Assembly: GCF_018130145.1 (NCBI RefSeq)
Contig: NZ_JAFCMB010000019.1
Location: 31,154 to 95,153, forward strand
Source: Bradyrhizobium sp. AUGA SZCCT0176
Lineage (GTDB): Bacteria; Pseudomonadota; Alphaproteobacteria; Rhizobiales; Xanthobacteraceae
Length of the DNA: 64,000 nt
Direction of reading: 5' to 3'
Part shown: positions 34,057 through 42,061 of the stretch, one piece after another
How positions within the stretch are numbered: the first letter of the stretch is position 1
Layout: each line of letters begins with the position of its first letter
The notes under the pieces: model-generated
The model's database searches: none
Told to the model about the DNA's origin: nothing
What the model saw: only the letters and a program-made list of their open reading frames with translations
Position numbers and translations under genes: made by a program

Positions 34057-34604
34057 GGTTGTCCCCGGCTCCGGATGTCCTGCAGGACCTGCTGGAAGAT
34101 TCGCTCAACGTCGTTTTGTGCGGGATGGCTGCGGGGACGGCATCAGCCAAAGCCAAGGCTTACTACGCGCACAAGCAGAACAAGTTCTGGAAAATTCTCT
34201 ACGAGACCGGGCTGACGCCGGCGCTGCTGCAGCCGCACCAGTGCCGCGATCTGCTGCAGCATCGGATCGGACTCACTGATCTCGTGAAGACGCATTCCGG
34301 AATGGATCACCAGATCCCGCTATCCGAACTGCGACTGGACGCGCGATCTCGCCTGAGCAATTCGGTTGCGGCATTCCGGCCGAAATTCCTGGCGTTCACG
34401 AGCAAGGCGGCCGGACAGGGGTTTCTCGGCGGCAAGCGCGATTACGGCGAACAGGCTGAGCTGATCGCCGATACGCGGATCTGGATTTTGCCATCCACGT
34501 CAGGCGCGGCGAATGGAAGCTGGCGGCCGGAGGTGTGGCATGCGTTTGCGGATGCGGTGCGGGCTGCCACCTTCGTCGTCCCGGCCTTGAGCCGGGACCC
34601 ATAA
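34041..34604 (+). CDS. mug: Mismatch-specific uracil/thymine DNA glycosylase
   Basis: This 187-residue protein of the uracil-DNA glycosylase superfamily (Mug/TDG branch) removes U or T from G mismatches. Motif 1 is LNVVLCGMAAGTASAKAKAYYAHKQNKFW, which I give in parts: VVLCGMAAGTAS, then YYAHKQNKFW. ILPSTSGAANGSW near the C-terminus is the motif 2 loop. The last codons (FVVPALSRDP) come from the left arm of a composite intergenic repeat, so the native C-terminus has been replaced or extended. It starts inside the upstream regulator gene (16-base overlap). Confidence 0.88.
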   Translation: MGEPVGLSPAPDVLQDLLEDSLNVVLCGMAAGTASAKAKAYYAHKQNKFWKILYETGLTPALLQPHQCRDLLQHRIGLTDLVKTHSGMDHQIPLSELRLDARSRLSNSVAAFRPKFLAFTSKAAGQGFLGGKRDYGEQAELIADTRIWILPSTSGAANGSWRPEVWHAFADAVRAATFVVPALSRDP

Positions 34605-34697
34605 CCACAAGCGTTAGTGGTGATACGAAAATCGTCGAACAATCTTCTCCAAACGAGAAGCCGCGGCGTATGGGTCCCGGCTCAAGGCCGGGACGAC
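34575..34697. repeat. Composite 120-bp palindromic element, copy 3 (overlaps mug 3' end)
   Basis: The arms are at 34575-34602 and 34670-34697. The left arm is read as the last ten codons of mug. Inner ends AACCAC and GCGGCGT show the orientation opposite to copy 2. Confidence 0.9.
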
Positions 34698-34715
34698 AGC
34701 GGAGAATGCCGCTAG

Positions 34716-35498
34716 CTAAGTCGCGTAATCCGGCTCCTTGCGATCAAGCATGCGCTTTAGCGCATCGAAGTGCCGCTGTGCCGGGGTCGGTCCCTTGTAG
34801 AGACGCTCGTCCTTGTATTCGCGCTGGGTCTTCTCCACCACAGGCGCGGGAAGCTGCTTCAGCTTCTGCCCGGTCCACATCGCGTAGATCTGCACCTGCG
34901 CGGCGCGCTCGACGTAATAGAGCATGTCGTAGGCCTCGGCGACGGTCGCACCGACCGTCGAGATGCCGTGATTGGCCATGAACAGCACCTGCTTGTCGCC
35001 GATCACCTTCGCAAGGCGGGCGCCCTCGGCGGGATCGACGGCCGGGCCGGTATATTCGTCGTCATAGGCGATGGCGCCTGATAGCCCGACCTCGGTCTGG
35101 CCGATCTCCTTGATGCGGGGATCGTCGAGGCGCGTCAGCGCGCTGGCGTAGGGCATGTGGGTGTGAAACACCGCTTTGGCCTGCGGCAGTGCCTTGTGGA
35201 TCGGCGCGTGGATGCAATAGCAGGAGCGCTCGACCTCGCCCTCGCCGCGCTTGACCTCACCGTCATCGATGCCGACTTCCATGAAGGACGAGGCCGTGAC
35301 CTCGGACCAATGCATGCCGAACGGGATCTGGTAGTAGCGGTCGCTGCGGCCCGGCACCGTGTAGGTCAGATGGTTGAAGATGCCTTCGGAAAAACCCTGG
35401 TTGAAGGCGAGGCGATGCGCGGCCGCCAGATCGACCCGCGCCTGCCATTCCTCGGCGCTGCTGTCGTTGCGCAAGTCCGGCGAAACCTTGAACTGCAT
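34716..35498 (-). CDS. Class II aldolase/adducin family protein
   Basis: The protein has 260 residues. The fold signature is visible: RLAFNQGFSEGIFNHLT at the N-terminus, an acid/base region, AVFHTHMPYASAL with two of the zinc histidines, and LFMANHGISTVGATV with the third. Family members are fuculose-phosphate-type aldolases, epimerases or demethylases; no phosphate-binding signature distinguishes them here. GGGAG upstream of the ATG at 35498 supports that start. It is flanked on both sides by composite 120-bp elements and looks monocistronic. Confidence 0.85.
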   Translation of the reverse strand: MQFKVSPDLRNDSSAEEWQARVDLAAAHRLAFNQGFSEGIFNHLTYTVPGRSDRYYQIPFGMHWSEVTASSFMEVGIDDGEVKRGEGEVERSCYCIHAPIHKALPQAKAVFHTHMPYASALTRLDDPRIKEIGQTEVGLSGAIAYDDEYTGPAVDPAEGARLAKVIGDKQVLFMANHGISTVGATVAEAYDMLYYVERAAQVQIYAMWTGQKLKQLPAPVVEKTQREYKDERLYKGPTPAQRHFDALKRMLDRKEPDYAT

Positions 35499-35658
35499 GC
35501 GTCTGCTCCCAATGTTGCCCGCCTCTCCACGGAGGCTTGATGGCGGATAGTGTAGCGCAATTCGGTGCAGGCCGCGGTTGAAATTGCGGCGGGCCTGCCA
35601 TCTGGATTTGCGGCTCGAGGTCGCAGTGAGATGATGCGTTGCAAAGCCCAACTCTATC

Positions 35659-35781
35659 GTCGTCCCGGCGAAGGCCGGGACCCATAACCACCAGCGATAA
35701 TTGTTTTGCACGCAGGTCGTTATCTTCCTTTTTCAATAACATCGGCCGCGGCGTATGGGTCCCGGCCTTCGCCGGGACGAC
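35659..35781. repeat. Composite 120-bp palindromic element, copy 4
   Basis: The arms are at 35659-35685 and 35755-35781, with inner ends AACCACC and GCGGCGT, the same orientation as copy 3. It lies just downstream of lysK (which ends at 35789). Confidence 0.9.
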
Positions 35782-35788
35782 ATCGGGG

Positions 35789-37429
35789 CTACGCGCTCCT
35801 TGCCAGCGCGCCGTCAATCATCGCTACCGCGTTGGCCAGACCGTACACCGCGACGAACGAGCCGAAGCGCGGGCCTTTTTCCTGACCGAGCAGCACCTGA
35901 TAGAGCATGTTGAACCAGTCGAGCGAAACGCCCGGCCTGCCATCCTTGCCCTTCTTGACGAGATCGAGGAACGGCTCGCGGCGGCCGATCTCGTAGACCA
36001 CGTTCTGGATATCTTCCGCCGTCGACGTCGACGGCAATTGCGACAGCGCGTCGCGCAGATCCTGCAACGCGACCCGCTCACGATCGGTCGGCTCACGGAA
36101 TTTTTTGGTCGGCGCCACGAAGTCGCGATAATAATTGATGGCGTAGCCAACCAACGCGTCGAGCTTCGGATGCGTCTGCGGCGTCACGCCGGGACGATAG
36201 CGCCCGATGAAACCCCACAGCGTTTCGGCGTTCTCCGCATTCGACGACGACACCAGCGTCAACAACAGCTGGAACGTGACCGGCATGTCGGCCTTCGGCG
36301 GCTGGCCGGAATGCATATGCCAGACCGGATTGGAAAGCTGCTGCTTGGCGTCCTGCCGCGGAAAGCCTTCGAGGAACTGCTGGTAGTCGTCGACGGCGCG
36401 CGGAATCACGTCGAAATGCAGCCGCTTCGCCGCCTTCGGCTCGCGGTACATGAACAGCGACAGCGATTCCGGCGACGCATAGCGCAGCCATTCGTCGATG
36501 GTGAGCCCGTTACCCTTCGACTTGGAAATCTTCTGGCCCTTGTCGTCGAGGAAGAGCTCGAAGTTGAATCCCTCCGGCGGCGTACCGCCGAGCGCAGAAC
36601 AGATCTTGCCTGACAGCTTCACTGAGTCGATCAAATCCTTTCCGGCCATTTCATAGTCGACGCCAAGCGCGTACCAGCGCATCGCCCAATCCGGCTTCCA
36701 TTGCAACTTGCAGTGGCCACCGGTAACGGGAACGGTGATGCTTTCCTTGGTCCCCGGGTCTTCATAGGAGATCGTGCCTGCCTTGGCGTCATGCGCGGTT
36801 ACGGGCACGTAGAGTACGAGGCCGGTGCGAGGGCAGATTGGCAAGAACGGCGAATAGCTGGCCGCGCGCTCCTCGCGCAGGCTCGGCAGCATGATCGCCA
36901 TCACCTTCTCAATCCGCTCCAGCATGCGCAGCAGCGCGGCGTCGAATTTGCCCGAAGTGTAGTAGTCGGTTGCGCTGGCGAATTCGTAGTCGAAGCCGAA
37001 AGAATCAAGGAAGGCACGCAGCCGCGCATTATTATGCTGGCCGAAGCTCGGATGGGTACCGAACGGATCCGGCACCTTGGTCAAGGGCTTGCCGAGATTG
37101 GCTTCCAGCAGCTCCTTGTTCGGCACGTTATCCGGCACCTTGCGCAGGCCGTCCATGTCGTCGGAGAACGCCAGCAGCCTGGTCTTGATCTTGTCCTCGG
37201 TCAGCACGCGAAAGGCATGACGCACCATGGTGGTGCGCGCGACCTCGCCGAAGGTGCCGATATGCGGCAGCCCCGACGGGCCGTAGCCGGTCTCGAACAG
37301 CACCTCATCCTTCGGGCTCTTTTTCAGCCGCGCGACGATCGCTTTCGCCTGCTCGAACGGCCAGGCGTTGGATTGTTCGGCGAGCGCGCGCAAATCGCTC
37401 GGGTTGGCGGCAAGGTCGATGGTGGACAT
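35789..37429 (-). CDS. lysK: Lysine-tRNA ligase, class I
   Basis: This 546-residue enzyme charges tRNA-Lys. It is the class I (Rossmann) type found in archaea and alphaproteobacteria, unrelated to LysS/LysU. The HIGH motif reads GYGPSGLPHIGTFGEV and the KMSKS equivalent is DDKGQKISKSKGNGLT. The Cys/His-containing region SPFLPICPRTGLVLYV is also present. The C-terminal helical anticodon-binding domain occupies roughly the last 200 residues. The start at 37429 gives the full Rossmann domain. Confidence 0.95.
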   Translation of the reverse strand: MSTIDLAANPSDLRALAEQSNAWPFEQAKAIVARLKKSPKDEVLFETGYGPSGLPHIGTFGEVARTTMVRHAFRVLTEDKIKTRLLAFSDDMDGLRKVPDNVPNKELLEANLGKPLTKVPDPFGTHPSFGQHNNARLRAFLDSFGFDYEFASATDYYTSGKFDAALLRMLERIEKVMAIMLPSLREERAASYSPFLPICPRTGLVLYVPVTAHDAKAGTISYEDPGTKESITVPVTGGHCKLQWKPDWAMRWYALGVDYEMAGKDLIDSVKLSGKICSALGGTPPEGFNFELFLDDKGQKISKSKGNGLTIDEWLRYASPESLSLFMYREPKAAKRLHFDVIPRAVDDYQQFLEGFPRQDAKQQLSNPVWHMHSGQPPKADMPVTFQLLLTLVSSSNAENAETLWGFIGRYRPGVTPQTHPKLDALVGYAINYYRDFVAPTKKFREPTDRERVALQDLRDALSQLPSTSTAEDIQNVVYEIGRREPFLDLVKKGKDGRPGVSLDWFNMLYQVLLGQEKGPRFGSFVAVYGLANAVAMIDGALARSA

Positions 37430-37500
37430 CAGAGGTCTCCGGGGCCGCGGAAACTAGCGCTTCCGTGGCAAATTGCAAAATGACGGAGTCTGCGACTCCG

Positions 37501-38418
37501 TCAAAACGGACTGATCGAGAAATAACGCAGCCACAAATCGGTATAGCGGCCTTTTTCCCAGAGCCGGAACAGCGCCCAGTTCAGCGACTGCCGCAGCAGA
37601 TCGTTGCCCTTGCGGACCGCGATGCCGATGCCCTCGCCGAAATAACGGCTCTCGACGAACGGCCCGCCCGAGAAGGCGCAGCATTCGGCTGAATCGGTGC
37701 CGTTGATCCAGAACGCCAGCGCGATCGCATCGCCGAAGATGAAATCGACCTCGCTCCGCCGCAGCGCCAGCCGCAGCGCCTCGTCATTGGGGTACGATTT
37801 GATCTCGGCGTCGGTGAACATCGCCTTCAGATAGGCCTCATGCGAAGTGCCGCCGATGGCGCCGATTTTCTTGCCTTCGAGATATTCGGGACGCACCTCC
37901 GGCATCACGGCGTCGCGCCGCGACACGAAGCGCGCCGGCGCGCGGTAATAGGGATCGGTGAAATCGATGCGGGCGCGCAATTGCGGCGTCACCGCCATCG
38001 ACGCGATGATGGCGTCGCCGCGGTTGCTGGTGATGGCGTCGATCAGGGTCTCGAACCGGCGCATCTGGATGGTGCAGGTGACCTTGATCTCGTCGCACAG
38101 CGCGCGCGCCAGATCGACGTTGAAGCCGGCCGGATTGCCGTCGGGGCCGGTGAAGTTGAACGGCGGATAGTCGGTTTCGGTCAGGAACCGGATCACGGTC
38201 AGGCGCGACAAATCGGGCCGGTCCGGACGCCGCCTCGGGTCCCAGAAGCCTGGCACCGCCTGCGGCGCCGCCTCGACCGCGGGCCGGGGCGCGGTTTGTG
38301 CGGACGCCTCACCGGGCAGCAAAACGGCCAGCGCAGCCGCGATCGACATCCCGGTCAGCAGGTTGCGGACGGATTTTGGCAATCTGGCGCTTTGTAACAA
38401 GGCTGGCTGGTGGGGCAT
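37501..38418 (-). CDS. Amino-acid-type periplasmic binding protein (SBP_bac_3)
   Basis: The protein has about 305 residues. A signal peptide (NLLTGMSIAAALAVLLPGEA, ending ASA) and a short proline-rich linker precede the type II binding fold: FLTETDYPPFNFTGPDGNPA, then GFNVDLARALCDEI, and VDFIFGDAIALAFWI. It would bind a polar amino acid or related ligand. No permease or ATPase genes are adjacent, so it is an orphan component. The start at 38418 fits the signal peptide; ATG 38460 is an alternative. Confidence 0.83.
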   Translation of the reverse strand: MPHQPALLQSARLPKSVRNLLTGMSIAAALAVLLPGEASAQTAPRPAVEAAPQAVPGFWDPRRRPDRPDLSRLTVIRFLTETDYPPFNFTGPDGNPAGFNVDLARALCDEIKVTCTIQMRRFETLIDAITSNRGDAIIASMAVTPQLRARIDFTDPYYRAPARFVSRRDAVMPEVRPEYLEGKKIGAIGGTSHEAYLKAMFTDAEIKSYPNDEALRLALRRSEVDFIFGDAIALAFWINGTDSAECCAFSGGPFVESRYFGEGIGIAVRKGNDLLRQSLNWALFRLWEKGRYTDLWLRYFSISPF

Positions 38419-38503
38419 TGCCGGCGTTTTGTTGTGGAATTGGATGGCCTTATAGACCATCCGGCATCCGATGCGAGGCCGTTTTGCGGGGCTTTGGTAC
38501 GGC

Positions 38504-39094
38504 TCAGAGGTATTTCTTCAGATCGGTCGCGGCTTCCTGGGGCGTCCGTTTCAGGTTGAACGGCGAGACGAAGCGGCCGTCGCGATCCATCAAATAGATC
38601 AGCGCCGTGTGGTCCATGGTGTAATCGCCGTCCTTGAGCGGGACCTTCTTGGAATAAACCCGGTAGGCCGACAGCACCTTGGACACCGCCTCGGGGTTGC
38701 CGGTCAGGCCCTTCAGATGCGGGTCGAAGCTGGAGAGATATTCCTTCATCGCGGCCGCGGTGTCGCGCTCCGGATCGACCGAGACGAAAAAGGCGTTGAC
38801 CCGGTCGGCGTCCTTGCCCATCGCCTTCAGCACTTCGGAAATCTCGAACAGCGCGGTCGGGCACACATCGGGGCAATGGGTGAAGCCGAAGAAGATCAGC
38901 GTCGGCCGGCCCTTGAGATCCTTGTCGGTCACGGTCTGGCCGGCCTGGTCGGTCAGTTGAAACGGCCCGCCGATCGCGGCCGGCGCCGTGACGGTGCGCA
39001 GGCCGCCGAGCGCCCACAACATGATCAGGAGGCCAACCAGCAGGCTGACGGCAAAGGATGCGACAATCACCAGCGGTCGGATGCTCCGGTCCAT
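38504..39094 (-). CDS. SCO1/SenC family copper chaperone
   Basis: The protein has about 196 residues. An N-terminal membrane anchor (about 8-30) is followed by a periplasmic thioredoxin-like domain with FFGFTHCPDVCPTALFEI; the CxxxC cysteines and the downstream histidine in DYTMDHTALIYLM form the copper site. The family assembles the CuA centre of cytochrome c oxidase. The ATG at 39094 has GGGGAA nine bases upstream; ATG 39109 is also possible. A 64-residue membrane protein gene lies 34 bp upstream on the same strand. Confidence 0.92.
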   Translation of the reverse strand: MDRSIRPLVIVASFAVSLLVGLLIMLWALGGLRTVTAPAAIGGPFQLTDQAGQTVTDKDLKGRPTLIFFGFTHCPDVCPTALFEISEVLKAMGKDADRVNAFFVSVDPERDTAAAMKEYLSSFDPHLKGLTGNPEAVSKVLSAYRVYSKKVPLKDGDYTMDHTALIYLMDRDGRFVSPFNLKRTPQEAATDLKKYL

Positions 39095-39127
39095 GCAAGA
39101 ATTCCCCAAGAACTTTCTATGTCCGGA

Positions 39128-39322
39128 TCAGAAGCAGGCCGAAATACCGGCGGCGATCATTTCAAAAAACACCGTGGTCCCGTAATGGAACCAGAGCGCC
39201 GCGGCGCCGCATACGGCCAGCCCGCCGAGGCTGGCGGCGCCCCAGACGATCGCGGACGCCACCCTGCCCTCGGGCCGGGTCGCCGCGATCATCCCATGCT
39301 GGGTGGAAATCGGCTGAACCAT
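39128..39322 (-). CDS. Small membrane protein
   Basis: The protein has 64 residues. A central hydrophobic stretch (about 22-43, ASAIVWGAASLGGLAVCGAA) and a C-terminal one (about 47-62) suggest two short membrane helices. No family is recognised. Its position directly upstream of the SCO copper chaperone, on the same strand, suggests a role in oxidase assembly, but this is context only. Confidence 0.5.
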   Translation of the reverse strand: MVQPISTQHGMIAATRPEGRVASAIVWGAASLGGLAVCGAAALWFHYGTTVFFEMIAAGISACF

Positions 39323-39470
39323 GGGGTTCAGATAGGGCCAGTTCCAGGGTCAGGCAAGCGCCATGGTCGCGCAGCCGATCACGTCATGCGGAGGAATATC
39401 TGCCGTTTCAGCGCGACGCCGGGGCGATCGCAGCGCGACGCTAAGGCGATCGCGGTGTGACGCCGGGATC

Positions 39471-39941
39471 TCAGCGAGACGCGGGCTTGATCGCGGACGC
39501 CTGGGCGTCGAGATAGCAGGGCTTGAACATCGCCTGCAATTGCTTGCCGCGCAGGAAGATCATGCGCTGGGTCAAGCCGCCGCGCTGGGCGATCCAGCGC
39601 CGGATTGGTGTCGGGTACATCGAATACAGCATCTGGGTGGCTTCGGCGTTGGTGATCGCCCGGCCGTTGGCGCCGAAATCCCAGGCGGCATGGAAACCGA
39701 GATTGGCGTGCGAGGTGACGCAGATCTTGTCGTGGGGAACGGCGCCGAGAACGATGGTGCAGGCCGAGGCGCACAGGCCGTCGATGATGACCATCTCGCC
39801 GGAACTCCGCAGGCCCTGGTATTTATCGACATAAGTGCCTATCCGGCCGCCGCGATCGTCGGCGATCCGGACCACCGCCTGGCTCGATACAACCCCTGCC
39901 AGCAGCAGCACCGCCGCAAGCAACCCCGTCGCCAGCTTCAT
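39471..39941 (-). CDS. Secreted ClpP-fold-like (COG3904-type) protein
   Basis: The protein has 156 residues. A signal peptide (MKLATGLLAAVLLLAGVVSS) precedes a compact domain with MVIIDGLCASACTIVLGAVP and LGFHAAWDFGANG. The CASAC motif and following histidine match those of the membrane-anchored protein at 13994-14836, so both probably share a ClpP-like fold with Ser-His chemistry. The substrate is unknown. It is transcribed alone. The 385-bp gap upstream of it holds repeats and hairpins. Confidence 0.65.
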   Translation of the reverse strand: MKLATGLLAAVLLLAGVVSSQAVVRIADDRGGRIGTYVDKYQGLRSSGEMVIIDGLCASACTIVLGAVPHDKICVTSHANLGFHAAWDFGANGRAITNAEATQMLYSMYPTPIRRWIAQRGGLTQRMIFLRGKQLQAMFKPCYLDAQASAIKPASR

Positions 39942-40210
39942 ATCCCAGCCCCAGTCCTGAAACGTCGAACCCGAATCTGATTGTCTTAGTGATGCAAGAC
40001 TTCGCGAGCGTCGTTCGAGACCGTGATTTTGTCTAGGCGGCTGGAGCCGCTCAAAACAAATTCAAATTAAGTGTTGCAGTAGCGCTGCACCCGAAGAACG
40101 AAAAGGTCCCAAACTGGAACAAGTTAACGTTTCCACGGTGGCAGCTTCGCCACAGGCAAGCGGCATTTGCCGTTGACCGCGCGCTGGATGGCGTGGCTTG
40201 AATCAACATC

Positions 40211-40265
40211 GGAGCGTTTTCCAGCGAAGTGGGCACCGGTTCGCGCGAAGAAAACGCGTCAAAGC
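40211..40265. repeat. Intergenic repeat, family F, second copy
   Basis: GGAGCGTTTTCCAGCGAAGT, then GGGCACCGGTTCGCGCGAAG and AAAACGCGTCAAA match, inverted, the unit at 29149-29199. It sits in the 39942-40326 gap, which otherwise holds only short hairpins (for example near 40035-40048 and 40136-40175). Confidence 0.65.
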
Positions 40266-40272
40266 AACAAAC

Positions 40273-40310
40273 AGAGCCCCTTTCCGATTTCAATCGGAAG
40301 GGGGCTCTGG
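40273..40310. other. Strong hairpin in the leader of the FAD dehydrogenase gene
   Basis: CAGAGCCCCTTTCCGATT pairs with AATCGGAAGGGGGCTCTG, 17 pairs with one G-T, around a four-base loop. It ends 16 bp before the start codon and six bases before the GGAGG. There is no T run on the plus strand, so a plus-strand terminator is unlikely; it could hold the leader in a fixed shape or stop minus-strand transcripts. Confidence 0.6.
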
Positions 40311-40326
40311 GCTGGGGAGGACATGG

Positions 40327-41985
40327 ATGGCAGAGGACGCGGACGTAATTGTGGTCGGCGGCGGGCTGGCCGGCCTGGTCGCGGCATGTGAAATCGCCGA
40401 CGCCGGCAAGCGCGTCATCGTGATCGACCAGGAGGGCGAACAAAGCCTTGGCGGTCAGGCGTTCTGGTCGTTCGGCGGCCTGTTCCTGGTCGACAGCCCC
40501 GAACAGCGCCGGCTCGGCATCAAGGACAGCTACGATCTGGCGCTGCAGGACTGGATCGGCACCGCGGGCTTCGACCGCGACGAGGATTTCTGGCCGAAGA
40601 AGTGGGCGGAGGCGTATGTCGCGTTCGCTACGGCTGAGAAGCGCGACTGGCTGCGCGCGATGGGCCACCGTATTTTTCCCGTGGTCGGCTGGGCCGAACG
40701 CGGCGGCTATGACGCGATGGGGCACGGCAATTCGGTGCCGCGCTTTCATGTCACCTGGGGCACCGGCCCGGGCATCGTCGAGCCGTTCGAACGGCGGGCG
40801 CGCGAGGCGCAGAAGAACGGCCGGCTGACTTTCAAGTTCCGCCACCGCGTCGATGCCCTCAGTATCACCAACGGCACCGTCGACGGCGTCAGCGGGGCGA
40901 TCCTCGAACCCACCAATGTCGAACGCGGCCAGAGCAGCTCGCGCCAGGTCACCGGCGATTTTAGCTTTCGCGCCCAGGCAGTGATCGTTGCCTCCGGCGG
41001 CATCGGCGGCAATCACGATCTGGTCCGGCAGAACTGGCCGAAGCGCCTCGGCGCGCCGCCGAAATTCATGATCTCCGGCGTGCCCGAACATGTCGACGGC
41101 AGGATGATCGGGATCACCGAGGCTGCCGGCGCGCGGCTGATCAACCGCGACCGGATGTGGCATTACGTCGAGGGTATCAGGAACTGGTCGCCGATCTGGC
41201 CGCGCCACGGCATTCGCATCCTGCCCGGCCCGTCATCGCTGTGGTTCGACGCGACAGGCAAGCGGCTGCCCGCGCCGCTGTTTCCCGGCTCCGACACGCT
41301 CGGCCAGCTGCACTACATCATGTCGACGGGCTACGATTATTCCTGGTTCATCCTGACCCAGAGCATCATCAAGAAGGAGTTCGCGCTCTCCGGCTCGGAA
41401 CAAAACCCTGACCTCACCGGCAAGAGCTGGCGCATGACCATCAAGCGCGCCACCAACAAGGGCGCGCCGGCGCCGGTGGAAGCATTCAAGCAAAAAGGCG
41501 CCGACTTCATCGTGCGCGACAACCTCGCCGACCTCGTCAGCGCCATGAACGCGCTCAGTGGCGACAATCTGCTGCAGCTCGATCACATCAAGCGTCAGAT
41601 CGAGGCTCGCGACCGCGAGATGACGAATCCCTACGTCAAGGATGCGCAGGTGATGAACATCCACAATGCGCGGCGCTATATCGGCGACAAACTGATCCGC
41701 ACCGCCAAACCGCATCGCATCCTCGACCCCGAGCATGGCCCGCTGATCGCGGTGAAACTCAATATCCTGACCCGCAAGACGCTCGGCGGCTTCGAGACCG
41801 ATCTCGACTCCCGCGTGTTCGGCACAGGCGGCGAAATCATCAAGGGGCTGTACGCCGTCGGCGAAGCCGCCGGTTTCGGAGGCGGCGGCGTGCACGGCTA
41901 TCGCTCGCTGGAGGGCACGTTCCTCGGCGGGTGCCTGTTTTCGGGGCGCAATGCGGGACGCGCGGCGGCGAAGGCGGCCGGCTGA
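40327..41985 (+). CDS. FAD-binding dehydrogenase (fumarate reductase/KstD-like)
   Basis: The protein has 552 residues. The N-terminal FAD motif is VIVVGGGLAGLVAACEIADAG and continues VIVIDQEGEQSLGGQAFWSF. A second flavin segment, QAVIVASGGIGGNHDLVRQN, and the C-terminal GGEIIKGLYAVGEAAGFGGGGVHGYRSLEG are given in part: GLYAVGEAAGFGGGG and HGYRSLEG. This is the layout of the fumarate-reductase/3-ketosteroid dehydrogenase superfamily. The substrate is uncertain. The start at 40327 (MAEDADVIVV) follows GGAGG; ATG 40323 is out of frame. An unusually strong hairpin lies in its leader. Confidence 0.88.
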   Translation: MAEDADVIVVGGGLAGLVAACEIADAGKRVIVIDQEGEQSLGGQAFWSFGGLFLVDSPEQRRLGIKDSYDLALQDWIGTAGFDRDEDFWPKKWAEAYVAFATAEKRDWLRAMGHRIFPVVGWAERGGYDAMGHGNSVPRFHVTWGTGPGIVEPFERRAREAQKNGRLTFKFRHRVDALSITNGTVDGVSGAILEPTNVERGQSSSRQVTGDFSFRAQAVIVASGGIGGNHDLVRQNWPKRLGAPPKFMISGVPEHVDGRMIGITEAAGARLINRDRMWHYVEGIRNWSPIWPRHGIRILPGPSSLWFDATGKRLPAPLFPGSDTLGQLHYIMSTGYDYSWFILTQSIIKKEFALSGSEQNPDLTGKSWRMTIKRATNKGAPAPVEAFKQKGADFIVRDNLADLVSAMNALSGDNLLQLDHIKRQIEARDREMTNPYVKDAQVMNIHNARRYIGDKLIRTAKPHRILDPEHGPLIAVKLNILTRKTLGGFETDLDSRVFGTGGEIIKGLYAVGEAAGFGGGGVHGYRSLEGTFLGGCLFSGRNAGRAAAKAAG

Positions 41986-42061
41986 CAAGGCCGCAGAATA
42001 CCTGGGCGATCGAAGCAGTTGCTGCGGCCGTTCCGGCCTACTTGCGCGGGGGATACTTGCC

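Noticed and set aside
40051..41208. Minus-strand frame overlapping the FAD dehydrogenase leader and 5' half
   Set aside because: The plus strand carries clear FAD motifs. The strong hairpin at 40273 was considered as a minus-strand terminator, but no minus-strand gene is supported there.
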